A stretch of 64,000 bases of DNA from Sulfurospirillum_A sp029027265 (GTDB taxonomy: Bacteria; Campylobacterota; Campylobacteria; Campylobacterales; Sulfurospirillaceae): contig CP093061.1 of the NCBI GenBank assembly GCA_029027265.1, positions 2,294,001-2,358,000 of the forward strand, written 5' to 3'. Positions 34,850 to 43,367 of this stretch are shown one piece after another. Position 1 is the stretch's first letter. Each line of letters opens with the position of its first letter. The position numbers and the translations under genes were made by a program. The notes beneath the pieces were generated by a model, which was not told the DNA's origin, searched no databases, and was given only the letters and a program-made list of their open reading frames with translations.

Positions 34850-36100
34850 TTAATCATCTATGATTATAGGATTTAAATCATACCAAAGTTCTCCATTGTA
34901 GTATGCAAATATCAATGATTCACTTGTTGCAAGTTTTAATTTTTCTACAGATTCAGGAGTATAGTCTTTTGGATTTTTATTTTCTTTGATATATTCTAAA
35001 AACTCTTTTATTTCTATTGATGCAGATGAATAGTCTCTTTTTATATCAAAAATTGCATTTTCCACATCATAATGTGAAATACTCTCACTTTTGCTTCTAT
35101 GTGCTTTTAATGCAGATTCTTTTACTATTTTTATAAGCTGTCGTAAGTTTCCACCACTTTTACGTGCTATTAATTGTTTTGCATCATCATCAATTAGTTT
35201 TTCATCAACTAGCCTAGCACTTATTATATCTATTAGTTTTTCTATATTTTCACTTATCTCTATATCGTCTCTTGTTTTTAATTTAAAACTAATCTCTTTT
35301 GCATCATATCCTGCGAAAGTACTTCTTCTTTTTAAGTGAATTGGCATTGTTATAATCTTTGAACACTCTATTTGAAGTATTGTACTCATTTCATCAGTAA
35401 ATATATGGTCAGAATCTTTTATTTTTTCTATATCATCTATAATCAAAAGTAATCTTTTTCTTTCTTTTAGAATATCTCTTTTGTATTTATTTATTATTTC
35501 ATTTACTTTATCTATAAAGTCTTTTTTCTTTAGTTTAATGAGTTCTCTTATGATTTTTTTATTTTGATGATCTATTTTAAACGTATCTTTAAGATCTGCT
35601 CCTATTTTTAAAAATCCAAGATCAATTTTAAAACCTGATAACAAATCTCCTTGCTCAGTTTTAGTATCATTTATGATATCTTCTTTAATTGTTTTTAACT
35701 CTTCTAATTTACTTTTTCTCATGTCTTCTAAAACATTTAAGAACTCTTTTTTTAAATCATCATGCCCTTCTACAATTGTAAAGGCAATCATAAGTAAGAC
35801 ATCTGCAACATCTATATTTTTATTGTCAAAAACATCTCTGGCATTTAATACTTTTATGTCATAATCTTCATTTAAATTTGGATAATTTGTGGAAAAAAGT
35901 TGCAAAGCACTACTTTTCCCATTGCCACTTTGCCCAGCAACAAAAATAGTTTCTTCACCATCTGATAATTCTAGTCTGTCATTTAAGTCATCAGTAAAAT
36001 CCTTATAAATATCTACGTAATAACTTTTTGTATTTTGCTCTAAATATTTTTGTGGATCAAATATATTGAATATTTCTTTTATGGTAGATGCTTTTTTCAC
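34850..36100 (-). CDS. P-loop ATPase partner of the TPR protein
   Basis: 416 aa, start GTG 36100 with AAAGG upstream. Walker A GQSGNGKS (residues 56-63), Walker B LLLIIDDIEKI (about 217-227), and an arginine-rich PIHLKRRS after it suggest an AAA+/STAND-type NTPase. A coiled, Lys/Glu-rich insert (about 120-215) separates the Walker motifs. The end AYYNGELWYDLNPIII resembles the winged-helix tail of Orc/Cdc6-like or KAP-like NTPases. It is first in a two-gene operon, with nothing else of known defence families nearby. I cannot name the family. Confidence 0.65.
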   Translation of the reverse strand: MKKASTIKEIFNIFDPQKYLEQNTKSYYVDIYKDFTDDLNDRLELSDGEETIFVAGQSGNGKSSALQLFSTNYPNLNEDYDIKVLNARDVFDNKNIDVADVLLMIAFTIVEGHDDLKKEFLNVLEDMRKSKLEELKTIKEDIINDTKTEQGDLLSGFKIDLGFLKIGADLKDTFKIDHQNKKIIRELIKLKKKDFIDKVNEIINKYKRDILKERKRLLLIIDDIEKIKDSDHIFTDEMSTILQIECSKIITMPIHLKRRSTFAGYDAKEISFKLKTRDDIEISENIEKLIDIISARLVDEKLIDDDAKQLIARKSGGNLRQLIKIVKESALKAHRSKSESISHYDVENAIFDIKRDYSSASIEIKEFLEYIKENKNPKDYTPESVEKLKLATSESLIFAYYNGELWYDLNPIIIDD

Positions 36101-36178
36101 AGCTTTAACCTTTGTAATTTCTCTTAATGAATATATTATATCTTTTATTTACTTTTAAGAAAATAAGAATTTTATATA

Positions 36179-36440
36179 TTCGATATAAGTAGCTTTGCTA
36201 CCATATCACCCTTACTATTCTTTTCTATTTTTAAATCTGTATTTATATAACTTTTTCCTTTTGTTAACTCCCCCTACATGTCAATATTTTTCATAAAATG
36301 GCGTATCTATTTCAGTAAATTTCATTTACAGCTCTTTGGATTCTATACTCTTTCATAATATTAAAATTACTTACTAATATTTTTTTTCTAAATCTGAAAG
36401 ATTTTTATTCGATACATCTTTTATTTCACTAGATTTCTAC
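36179..36440 (-). pseudogene. Decayed coding remnant upstream of the ATPase gene
   Basis: The 348-base gap 36101-36448 is not empty. Read on the minus strand it gives protein-like pieces in different frames: EIKDVSNKNLSDLEKK up to an A8 run, then VSNFNIMKEYRIQRAVNEIY, KFTEIDTPFYEKY, and finally ELTKGKSYINTDLKIEKNS to a stop at about 36179. They look like one gene broken by frameshifts and deletions. The promoter of the ATPase must lie at its end. Parent gene not recognised. Confidence 0.4.
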
Positions 36441-36448
36441 CTTTAAAC

Positions 36449-37405
36449 TTAATTTGCCCTTTTAAAGTGAGGATTAAGTTTGAGTAAAACTAAGTCTGCA
36501 ATAATATTTCCCAATAGTGTCAAAAATGCAGAAATTATAAGTATTCCCATAATCACAGGATAATCACGACTAAGAGCACTTTGAAAAAACAGAAGCCCCA
36601 TGCCATTTATGGCAAATATAGATTCAAGAATAACACTTCCTCCAATAAGTCCGGGAAGAGAAAGCCCAAGTATAGTCACAATTGGAGGAGAGATATTTGG
36701 CAATATAAAACGTCTAAAAAGCTTTTGCCCTTTTATACCACGTGAAATTGCAAAAAAGATATAATCACTTTTTAAAACACCTAAAGTCAGACTTCTTATA
36801 TACATGGTAAGGCTTCCAATGCCCCCAAATACCATAACAAATACAGGCAAAACTAAATGCCATGCAAAATCAAGATAATAAGAAAACCCATCTTTAACTT
36901 CTATGGAGTGAAGCCCTGAAATAGGAAATATATCAAGCTTTACACTAAAAAATATAACCATTAAAAGTGCTAAGTAAAACGAAGGCATAGCGTAAGATAG
37001 AAGTGAAAACTGTTTTGTAAATATATCAAATTTACTCTGTTGTTTCATAGCTGATTTTATACCTAAAAACATTGAAATTGAAAAAACTAAAACCAGACTT
37101 ATTGCGTTTAAAAGTAGTGTAATAGGAAGCCTAGAGAGAATTTCATCTCTAACACTTTGCCCACTTGCAAAAGAGATTCCAAAATCTAAACGAACAACAG
37201 CTCCAAGCCAAGAGATAAACTGTTCAGGTAAAGATTTGTCTAAACCATATACACGTTTGAGTTGTTCTATTGATTCCGCTGTTATGTTAGGATTAAGTTC
37301 GCCACTAGCAAAAAAAGAGTTTGGAGCCATATGAATAGCTCCAAAAGATATGATACAGATTATTAAAAGCATCAGCCCTACATAAAAGATTTTCTGCAAG
37401 ATCAT
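36449..37405 (-). CDS. ABC transporter permease (DppB/OppB family), orphan
   Basis: 318 aa with six membrane segments. The N-terminal periplasmic part has AIHMAPNSFF and GLDKSLPEQFISWL, and the cytoplasmic EAA loop is RGIKGQKLFRRFILPN, both typical of peptide/nickel-type permeases that pair with a DppC-like partner. The start ATG 37405 follows GGAGACA; the frame is open further to 37438. No second permease, ATPase or binding protein follows. The gene ends next to the decayed remnant, so the operon has probably been cut. Confidence 0.85.
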   Translation of the reverse strand: MILQKIFYVGLMLLIICIISFGAIHMAPNSFFASGELNPNITAESIEQLKRVYGLDKSLPEQFISWLGAVVRLDFGISFASGQSVRDEILSRLPITLLLNAISLVLVFSISMFLGIKSAMKQQSKFDIFTKQFSLLSYAMPSFYLALLMVIFFSVKLDIFPISGLHSIEVKDGFSYYLDFAWHLVLPVFVMVFGGIGSLTMYIRSLTLGVLKSDYIFFAISRGIKGQKLFRRFILPNISPPIVTILGLSLPGLIGGSVILESIFAINGMGLLFFQSALSRDYPVIMGILIISAFLTLLGNIIADLVLLKLNPHFKRAN

Positions 37406-37492
37406 TTTACTGTCTCCTTTAACTTGAGCAAAGCCCAAGCTAAATTCATATCACTAAAGCACGAAACAAAAGTTTCTGCATTTTTTAGTGAT

Positions 37493-38320
37493 TTATTTAT
37501 TTCTCAAATCCCAAGCGAGAGTTGTTTTTCCCTCTTCATCTTTAGTTGCTAACGCCATTCCCATAGCATTGTATCCACTATCTACATAATGAACTTCACC
37601 CGTTACAGCGGTTGAAAGATCACTTAAAAGATACATTCCACTGTTTCCTACTTCATCGGTAGTTACGTTTCTTCCTAATGGAGAGTTTGTCTCATTCCAG
37701 TTTAGTATCATTCTAAAATCACCAATTCCAGAAGCTGAAAGAGTTTTTATGGGTCCTGCACTAATTGCATTTACTCTAATATTTCTTTTTCCACAATCAA
37801 CTGCCAAATAACGTACACTTGATTCAAGTGCAGCTTTTGCAACACCCATAACGTTGTAATGAGGTATAAACTTAGGTCCTCCAAGGTAACTTAGAGTAAG
37901 AACAGATCCACCGTCATTCATTACAGGCATACAAGCAGCAGTAAGTGAAATTAAAGAGTACACTGAAGTTCCAAGTGCAACGTCAAAGTCTGCTCTTGTT
38001 GTATCTATAAGACCACCTTTTAGTGCTTCACGTGGTGCGAATGCAACAGAGTGAACAACAAAGTCAATTTTACCAAAATCTTTTTCAAGTGATTTTGTAA
38101 GCTCAGTTAAATGTTCAGGATTATTAACGTCAAGTTCATAAACTTTGTCACTCCCAAACTCCTCTGCAATTGGACGAACACGTTTTTCTAACTGCTCATT
38201 TAAAAAAGTAAATGCAAGCTCTGCCCCTTGTGCTTTGCATGCTTTTGCTATCCCATATGCTATGGATTTATTATTTGCTATTCCTACAATTAAACCTTTT
38301 TTGCCCTTCATTATCATCAC
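37493..38320 (-). CDS. fabI: Enoyl-[acyl-carrier-protein] reductase (NADH)
   Basis: 275 aa; catalyses the last reduction in fatty-acid elongation. GIANNKSIAYGIAKACKAQG is the FabI dinucleotide loop, and YNVMGVAKAALE holds the catalytic Tyr-x6-Lys. Near the C-terminus, GEVHYVDSGYNAMGM is also diagnostic. Overlaps tpiA by 4 bases. FabI following tpiA-pgk-gap is the order I recall in Campylobacter jejuni. Confidence 0.95.
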   Translation of the reverse strand: MMIMKGKKGLIVGIANNKSIAYGIAKACKAQGAELAFTFLNEQLEKRVRPIAEEFGSDKVYELDVNNPEHLTELTKSLEKDFGKIDFVVHSVAFAPREALKGGLIDTTRADFDVALGTSVYSLISLTAACMPVMNDGGSVLTLSYLGGPKFIPHYNVMGVAKAALESSVRYLAVDCGKRNIRVNAISAGPIKTLSASGIGDFRMILNWNETNSPLGRNVTTDEVGNSGMYLLSDLSTAVTGEVHYVDSGYNAMGMALATKDEEGKTTLAWDLRNK

Positions 38321-39036
38321 TTAATTCTCCTTTTTTTTTGTGCAGCTTCTATCATCTTACAAAATGCTTCTGCTCTCCAGCTTGCAGTTCCTACTAGAAC
38401 TCCATCACAATTTTCAATATCTAAAATATCACCAATATTATCTACTTTTACACTACCGCCATAAAGAAGCGGTTTTTGAATGTTCTGCTTAAGTCTTTTT
38501 AAGACCTCTTTTATATCTTCATTACTCGCAGTTAATCCAGTACCTATTGCCCATACAGGCTCATATGCTATAACCAATCTGTCATAATCTAAATCAATCC
38601 CATCAAACTGCTTCCAAACATACGCCATAACAGCATCAATGCCTGCTTCACGAACAACTTTGGGTTCACCAACACAGTAAAGTATTTCAACACCTTGTTC
38701 TTTTGCAAAATCAAACTTTTTGAGTATCAATTCACTGCTCTCGTTAAGAACATGACGACGCTCAGAATGTCCAATAAGAACGCTATCTACTCCAAACTCT
38801 TGAAGTTGTTCAAAGCCTATCTCTCCAGTATATGACCCTTTACATGTAGGGTAAAAATTCTGTGCACCAACTTTAATGCTACTGTCTACTTCAAAATTAT
38901 CAAGTGCAGTTGCTGTAGGATATATACGTGCTTGAACACTAGAATCAGTTTTAGACACAAATTCCTCAACTTGAAGAACAAACTCTCTTGTGCTTTTTCT
39001 TGTGTGATTAGTCTTAAAATTTGATGCGATTATCAT
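38317..39036 (-). CDS. tpiA: Triosephosphate isomerase
   Basis: 239 aa, slightly short for the family. It interconverts dihydroxyacetone phosphate and glyceraldehyde 3-phosphate. It has FKTNHTRKST at the N-terminus (catalytic Asn/Lys region, with TNHT for the usual N-K), the electrophile LIGHSERR, and catalytic Glu in AYEPVWAIGTG. The usual catalytic Lys near residue 10 appears as FKTN, as in other Campylobacterota. Overlaps pgk by 4 bases. Confidence 0.93.
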   Translation of the reverse strand: MIIASNFKTNHTRKSTREFVLQVEEFVSKTDSSVQARIYPTATALDNFEVDSSIKVGAQNFYPTCKGSYTGEIGFEQLQEFGVDSVLIGHSERRHVLNESSELILKKFDFAKEQGVEILYCVGEPKVVREAGIDAVMAYVWKQFDGIDLDYDRLVIAYEPVWAIGTGLTASNEDIKEVLKRLKQNIQKPLLYGGSVKVDNIGDILDIENCDGVLVGTASWRAEAFCKMIEAAQKKRRIK

Positions 39037-40235
39037 AAATTTTTATCCTTGCTGTTTAGTGGCTTAACCCCTGGTAGCTCTTTACCCTCGAGAAGCTCTA
39101 AACTAGCCCCTCCGCCTGTTGAGATAAATGTCATCTCATCTGCATCACCTGCACGTGCAACCACATCAGCAGTGTCGCCACCACCTATAACAGTTGTCGC
39201 GTGAGCTTCACTGATAGCATGTGAGATTTTATGACTTCCCTTTGCAAACTTCTCAAGTTCAAAAACACCCATTGGCCCATTCCAAAGAATGGTTTGAGCA
39301 TCATTGAGTGCTTCTCTAAACAACCTTGAAGTTGCTGGTCCTATGTCAAGCCCCATCCAACCTTTTGGAATCTCTTGAGTTGTAACAAATTTTATTGTTG
39401 TATCTTGCGAGCAAGTCTGAGCGGCTACAACATCAACAGGCAAATAAAACTTTACTCCAAGTTTTTTAGCTTCAGCCATAACTTTAAGAGCCTCATCTAG
39501 CAAATCATCTTCCACTAAAGAATTTCCAATGTCAAGCCCCTGAGCTTTTAAAAATGTAAAAGCCATACCACCACCAATAATGAGCTTGTCTATGCGAGGA
39601 AGAAGATTTATAAGAGCTTTAAGCTTTCCACTAACTTTACTTCCACCAACAACTGCCACAAATGGACGAGCTGGAGCTTTTAATAAGTTTTTAGAAAACT
39701 CTACCTCTTTTTGAAGTAAAAATCCTGCTGCGCTCGTACTTTCATCAAAGTAATTTGTTATAGCCTCAACAGAAGCGTGAGCACGGTGGCAAACACCAAA
39801 AGCATCGTTTATATAAATATCTGCATATTCACTTAACTCTTTTGCTAAGTTTTTATCATTCTTAATCTCCCCTTTTTCGAATCTAAGGTTTTCTAAAAGA
39901 AGTACTTCTCCACTTTGTAATGATGCAACTTTTTGCTTTGCATCATGACCAACAACATCACTTGCAAATTTAACTTCACAATTTAGTATGCGAGTAAGCC
40001 TTTTAAAGATAGGGTCAAGTGAATACTTCTCTTCAAATACTCCAGCAGGACGTCCAAGATGACTTGCGACAACTACAGAACAACCATTATCTAAGCAATA
40101 ACGTATAGTTTGTATCGCTGAACGTATACGTCTATCATCTGTTATGTTCATAAACTCATCTAAAGGAACATTGAAATCACAACGGATAAATATTCTTTTG
40201 TCTGCTATATCTATATCTCTTATAGAACGAATCAT
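39033..40235 (-). CDS. pgk: Phosphoglycerate kinase
   Basis: 400 aa; transfers phosphate between 1,3-bisphosphoglycerate and ADP. It shows RCDFNVPLDEF, SHLGRPAG, the hinge FVAVVGGSKVSGKL, and the ATP-site GGGDTADVVARAG and STGGGASLELLEG. Lies 9 bases after gap and overlaps tpiA, in a gap-pgk-tpiA-fabI operon. Confidence 0.97.
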   Translation of the reverse strand: MIRSIRDIDIADKRIFIRCDFNVPLDEFMNITDDRRIRSAIQTIRYCLDNGCSVVVASHLGRPAGVFEEKYSLDPIFKRLTRILNCEVKFASDVVGHDAKQKVASLQSGEVLLLENLRFEKGEIKNDKNLAKELSEYADIYINDAFGVCHRAHASVEAITNYFDESTSAAGFLLQKEVEFSKNLLKAPARPFVAVVGGSKVSGKLKALINLLPRIDKLIIGGGMAFTFLKAQGLDIGNSLVEDDLLDEALKVMAEAKKLGVKFYLPVDVVAAQTCSQDTTIKFVTTQEIPKGWMGLDIGPATSRLFREALNDAQTILWNGPMGVFELEKFAKGSHKISHAISEAHATTVIGGGDTADVVARAGDADEMTFISTGGGASLELLEGKELPGVKPLNSKDKNL

Positions 40236-40244
40236 TCTTTTTCC

Positions 40245-41243
40245 TTATTTGCTAACGTGAAGAGCCATATCGACTAGTCTTACTGAGTATCCCCACTCGT
40301 TGTCATACCATGCCATAATTTTTACCATATTTCCTGCTACAACTTGCGTCAAATCACCTGCTACTATTGAGCTTACTGGACAGCTTACAAAGTCAGAAGA
40401 AACTCTAAACTGAGTATCTACTTCTAATATTCCTTTTAATTCTCCATTTGCTTTTTCATTTAAAAGTGTATTTATCTCTTCTATGGAAGTATCCTTTTTA
40501 ACCAAAACATTCAAGTCAACCATAGAAACGTTTGGAGTTGGAACTCTTACGCTTTGTCCATGAAGTCTACCTTTTAGTTGAGGAAGAACAAGCCCTATTG
40601 CTTTTGCAGCTCCTGTTGTAGTTGGTATCATGTTAACAGCAGCCGCGCGTGAGCGACGCAAATCTTTTGAGTGTTTAACATCTAATATATTTTGATCATT
40701 TGTATATGCGTGAATGGTTGTCATAAGACCCTTGTCAATACCAAAAGCATCATCAAGCACTTTTGCAACAGGTCCAAGGCAGTTTGTAGTACAACTTGCG
40801 TTTGATATTATTGCTTGTCCTGCATACTTGTGTTCATTTACGCCTATTACAAATGTAGGAGTATCATCTTTTGCAGGAGCTGACATGATAACTTTTTTAA
40901 TACCTTGGTCAATGAAAACTTGTGCTTTTTCCATAGTTAAAAATGCACCAGTACACTCTAAAACAGCTTCTACTCCATAATCAGCAAAATTTAACTCTTT
41001 TGGGTCTCTTGTTGAGAACATCTTTACTTTTGAATTTCCAATTTGCATATATCCATCATCAAGAGTTTTAACCTCTCCTGTAAATGTACCATGAACACTA
41101 TCAAATTTCAAAAGTTGTTCTGTCATATTTCTTGCAGCAGTATCATTTACACATACTAACTCAACATCGTCTCTTGCTTGAATTATTCTAGCAACACATC
41201 TACCTATACGTCCAAAACCGTTAATTGCAACTTTTAAAGCCAT
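40245..41243 (-). CDS. gap: Glyceraldehyde-3-phosphate dehydrogenase
   Basis: 332 aa. NAD(P)-binding INGFGRIGR, catalytic SNASCTTNCLGP (Cys151), and WYDNEWGYSVR near the C-terminus define the family. Asp33 in VCVNDT suggests an NAD preference. First gene of the glycolytic/gluconeogenic operon, divergent from nadD with a shared 70-base promoter region. Confidence 0.97.
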   Translation of the reverse strand: MALKVAINGFGRIGRCVARIIQARDDVELVCVNDTAARNMTEQLLKFDSVHGTFTGEVKTLDDGYMQIGNSKVKMFSTRDPKELNFADYGVEAVLECTGAFLTMEKAQVFIDQGIKKVIMSAPAKDDTPTFVIGVNEHKYAGQAIISNASCTTNCLGPVAKVLDDAFGIDKGLMTTIHAYTNDQNILDVKHSKDLRRSRAAAVNMIPTTTGAAKAIGLVLPQLKGRLHGQSVRVPTPNVSMVDLNVLVKKDTSIEEINTLLNEKANGELKGILEVDTQFRVSSDFVSCPVSSIVAGDLTQVVAGNMVKIMAWYDNEWGYSVRLVDMALHVSK

Positions 41244-41259
41244 AAAATCATCCTTGTGA

Positions 41260-41265
41260 TATAAT
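41260..41265 (+). promoter_or_regulatory. -10 element for nadD in the gap/nadD divergent region
   Basis: GTGATATAATAGTG contains TATAAT about 50 bases before nadD. The same short region must also hold the minus-strand gap promoter, for which TATTAT on the other strand is a candidate. Confidence 0.5.
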
Positions 41266-41316
41266 AGTGCAATTTTATCTAAATTGAGTTATAAAAAAGT
41301 TTAAGGGAAAGTGTTA

Positions 41317-41862
41317 ATGAATATAGCAGTTTTTGGTGGGAGCTTTGACCCTCCACATTTGGGGCATGAAGCAATTATAAAAGAAGCTCTAAAATCTTTA
41401 CATGTAAAGAAACTTTTTGTTGTTCCTACATACTTAAACCCATTTAAAAAAAAGTTTTTTGCTCCTTCCCACATGAGATTAAAATGGCTTACAAAACTCT
41501 TTACATGTAAAGAAATTGAAATATTAGATTTTGAAGTAAAACAAAAAAGAGCAGTTCCTACAATAGAGACTATTGAATATCTAAAAAGTATATATAATTT
41601 AGAAAAAATATATCTCGTAATTGGGGCTGACAACCTGCCTTCACTAGAGAGTTGGCACCGTTATAGTGATTTAAAAAACATGGTTGAATTTGTAGTTGCA
41701 GCAAGAAATGAAACAAATTTGCCCAAAGAGTTGAAAAAATTGTCAATTAATGCTAAAATTAGCTCTTCAGAACTCCGTTCAAATATGAACACAACTTTCA
41801 TACCACACAAAATCAAGAAAGAAATAGAAGAGTTTTATAACAAGGAAAAAAATGGAAAATAG
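41317..41862 (+). CDS. nadD: Nicotinate-nucleotide adenylyltransferase
   Basis: 181 aa; makes deamido-NAD in NAD synthesis. GGSFDPPHLGHEAI is the nucleotidyltransferase HxGH motif, and KISSSELRSN stands for the usual ISSTxIR. ATG 41317 follows AAGGGA at good spacing; a GTG two codons earlier does not. Overlaps rsfS by 11 bases. Two perfect CTTTACATGTAAAG sites occur within 120 bases of coding sequence (LHVK and FTCK codons). Confidence 0.93.
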   Translation: MNIAVFGGSFDPPHLGHEAIIKEALKSLHVKKLFVVPTYLNPFKKKFFAPSHMRLKWLTKLFTCKEIEILDFEVKQKRAVPTIETIEYLKSIYNLEKIYLVIGADNLPSLESWHRYSDLKNMVEFVVAARNETNLPKELKKLSINAKISSSELRSNMNTTFIPHKIKKEIEEFYNKEKNGK

Positions 41863-42202
41863 AATAGAAAATATTGTAAATATTTTAGATAGTAAAAAAG
41901 CAGAGAATATACAAACTTTTGACATGCATGGGAAAGACTACTTTGTAGAACAAGTTGTCATAGCAACAACACTAGGTGAGAGACATGGCTCTTCACTTTT
42001 GACAGATTTAAAAAAAGGGCTTAATGATGAGTCATTTTTGCATATTGAAAATGAAAACGAATGGATAGTTATTGACTTAGGAGATATTCTAATTCACCTT
42101 ATGACTCCAGAATATCGTTCAAGATACAATATAGAAGAGTTCTTGGCTGAGCGTAATGAAGAGATGAAAAAAATCAGACAAATAGCAATGGAAGGCGAGT
42201 AA
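41852..42202 (+). CDS. rsfS: Ribosomal silencing factor RsfS
   Basis: 116 aa; binds ribosomal protein L14 and blocks subunit joining under starvation. IVNILDSKKAENIQTFDM, WIVIDLGDILIHLMTPEYR and YNIEEF match the RsfS/YbeB/Iojap family. Sits after nadD as in many bacteria, and pfkA follows 27 bases later. Confidence 0.92.
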   Translation: MENRIENIVNILDSKKAENIQTFDMHGKDYFVEQVVIATTLGERHGSSLLTDLKKGLNDESFLHIENENEWIVIDLGDILIHLMTPEYRSRYNIEEFLAERNEEMKKIRQIAMEGE

Positions 42203-42229
42203 AAACTTACTTTAAATAAAAGGTTTTTT

Positions 42230-43201
42230 ATGAAAAATATTGCAATTTTATGTTCTGGCGGGGATGTTTCTGGCATGAATCCCGCCATAAAACACTTCGT
42301 AGAGTATTCCGTACAAAAAGATTTAATCCCATATTTTATTTATGACGGATATGAAGGGCTAATAGACAATAATATTAAAAAAGCTTCTTTCAAAGATATA
42401 GATAGCATTATAAGTAGAGGTGGCACAACTATAGGTTCTGCTAGATCAAAAAGATTTACGCAAAAAAAATTTAGAAAAATAGCAAAGAAAAACTTAGATG
42501 CTTTAGATATAAATATGCTAGTAATTTTAGGTGGTGATGGTTCATTTCGTGGAATTGATATATTTTATAAAGAGTTTGGTATAAAATTTTGTGCTATTCC
42601 TTCTACTATAGATAATGATATAAATGGAACTGAATATTGTCTTGGTGCTGATACTGCTCTAAACATTATAAAAACCTCTATAGATTCAATCAGAGATACA
42701 GCCTCATCTTTTAAAAGAGCATTTGTAATAGAAACTATGGGAAAAGATTGTGGTTATCTTGCACTTATCTCAGCGATTACTTCTGGGGCTGAGCTTTGTT
42801 TAATTCCTGAAGTAAAATACGATTTGTCTTCTTATGAAGAAAATTTCAAAAAACAGATAAAAAATGGTAGAAAATATTTTATTGCTGTTGTTGCAGAAGG
42901 AATAAAAGAAGATTCAAATGAAATTGTCAATTGGTTTGAAAATAAAATTGGAATAGAATCAAAAGTTAGTATTTTAGGGCATATTCAAAGAGGTGGCAAC
43001 CCTACTATATATGATAGATTAATGGCGTATAAATTTATAACTTATGCTATAGATGGACTTTTAAATGAAAAAAATGAGAGTGTAATTTGTTATACGAAAA
43101 GTGGTTTTATTTATAAGAGCATAGATGAAGTGACAAATTCACCCTACACGCTAGATTCTCAACTTATAGATTTATACTATACACAACAAATTGTTCACTA
43201 A
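42230..43201 (+). CDS. pfkA: 6-phosphofructokinase
   Basis: 323 aa; phosphorylates fructose-6-phosphate. The N-terminal CSGGDVSGMNPAI, GGDGS (101-105, which marks ATP-dependent enzymes; PPi-dependent ones have GGDD), STIDND (125-130, catalytic Asp) and LGHIQRGGNPTIYDR are all present. The usual PGTIDND reads PSTIDND. Same direction as nadD-rsfS. Many Campylobacterota (for example Campylobacter jejuni) lack Pfk, so this organism may run full glycolysis, probably on stored glycogen. Confidence 0.93.
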   Translation: MKNIAILCSGGDVSGMNPAIKHFVEYSVQKDLIPYFIYDGYEGLIDNNIKKASFKDIDSIISRGGTTIGSARSKRFTQKKFRKIAKKNLDALDINMLVILGGDGSFRGIDIFYKEFGIKFCAIPSTIDNDINGTEYCLGADTALNIIKTSIDSIRDTASSFKRAFVIETMGKDCGYLALISAITSGAELCLIPEVKYDLSSYEENFKKQIKNGRKYFIAVVAEGIKEDSNEIVNWFENKIGIESKVSILGHIQRGGNPTIYDRLMAYKFITYAIDGLLNEKNESVICYTKSGFIYKSIDEVTNSPYTLDSQLIDLYYTQQIVH

Positions 43202-43212
43202 AAATAAATTAT

Positions 43213-43293
43213 TTATCTTCTCATAAACTCCGTTATGCTCATATCTAAACCCTTAGGAACAACTCCTTTTACCTCAACAAAAGAAGAATGTAT
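43213..43293 (-). pseudogene. Possible C-terminal relic of an unknown gene
   Basis: In the gap after pfkA, the minus strand reads SSFVEVKGVVPKGLDMSITE and ends in a stop at 43213, with no start or upstream extension. It looks like the tail of a deleted gene. Only about 27 codons, so chance cannot be excluded. Confidence 0.3.
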
Positions 43294-43330
43294 TTGTTAT
43301 TTTTTAATTTTTCCTAAAAATTAAATTTTA

Positions 43331-43362
43331 AAAGTTAAGAAGAATTAAATCTTCTTAACTTT
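43331..43362 (-). terminator. Terminator of the decayed cytochrome c peroxidase gene
   Basis: Perfect 13-bp inverted repeat (AAAGTTAAGAAGA with its complement) and a 6-base loop, beginning just past the pseudogene's final stop at 43368, with T-rich sequence following on the minus strand. Confidence 0.7.
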
Positions 43363-43367
43363 AATTA

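Noticed and set aside
36272..36282. CCTACATGTCAAT as a further copy of the palindrome
   Set aside because: It lacks the final A of TACATGTA; near-matches such as 8831, 19095, 44124 and 55473 were also left out of the count.
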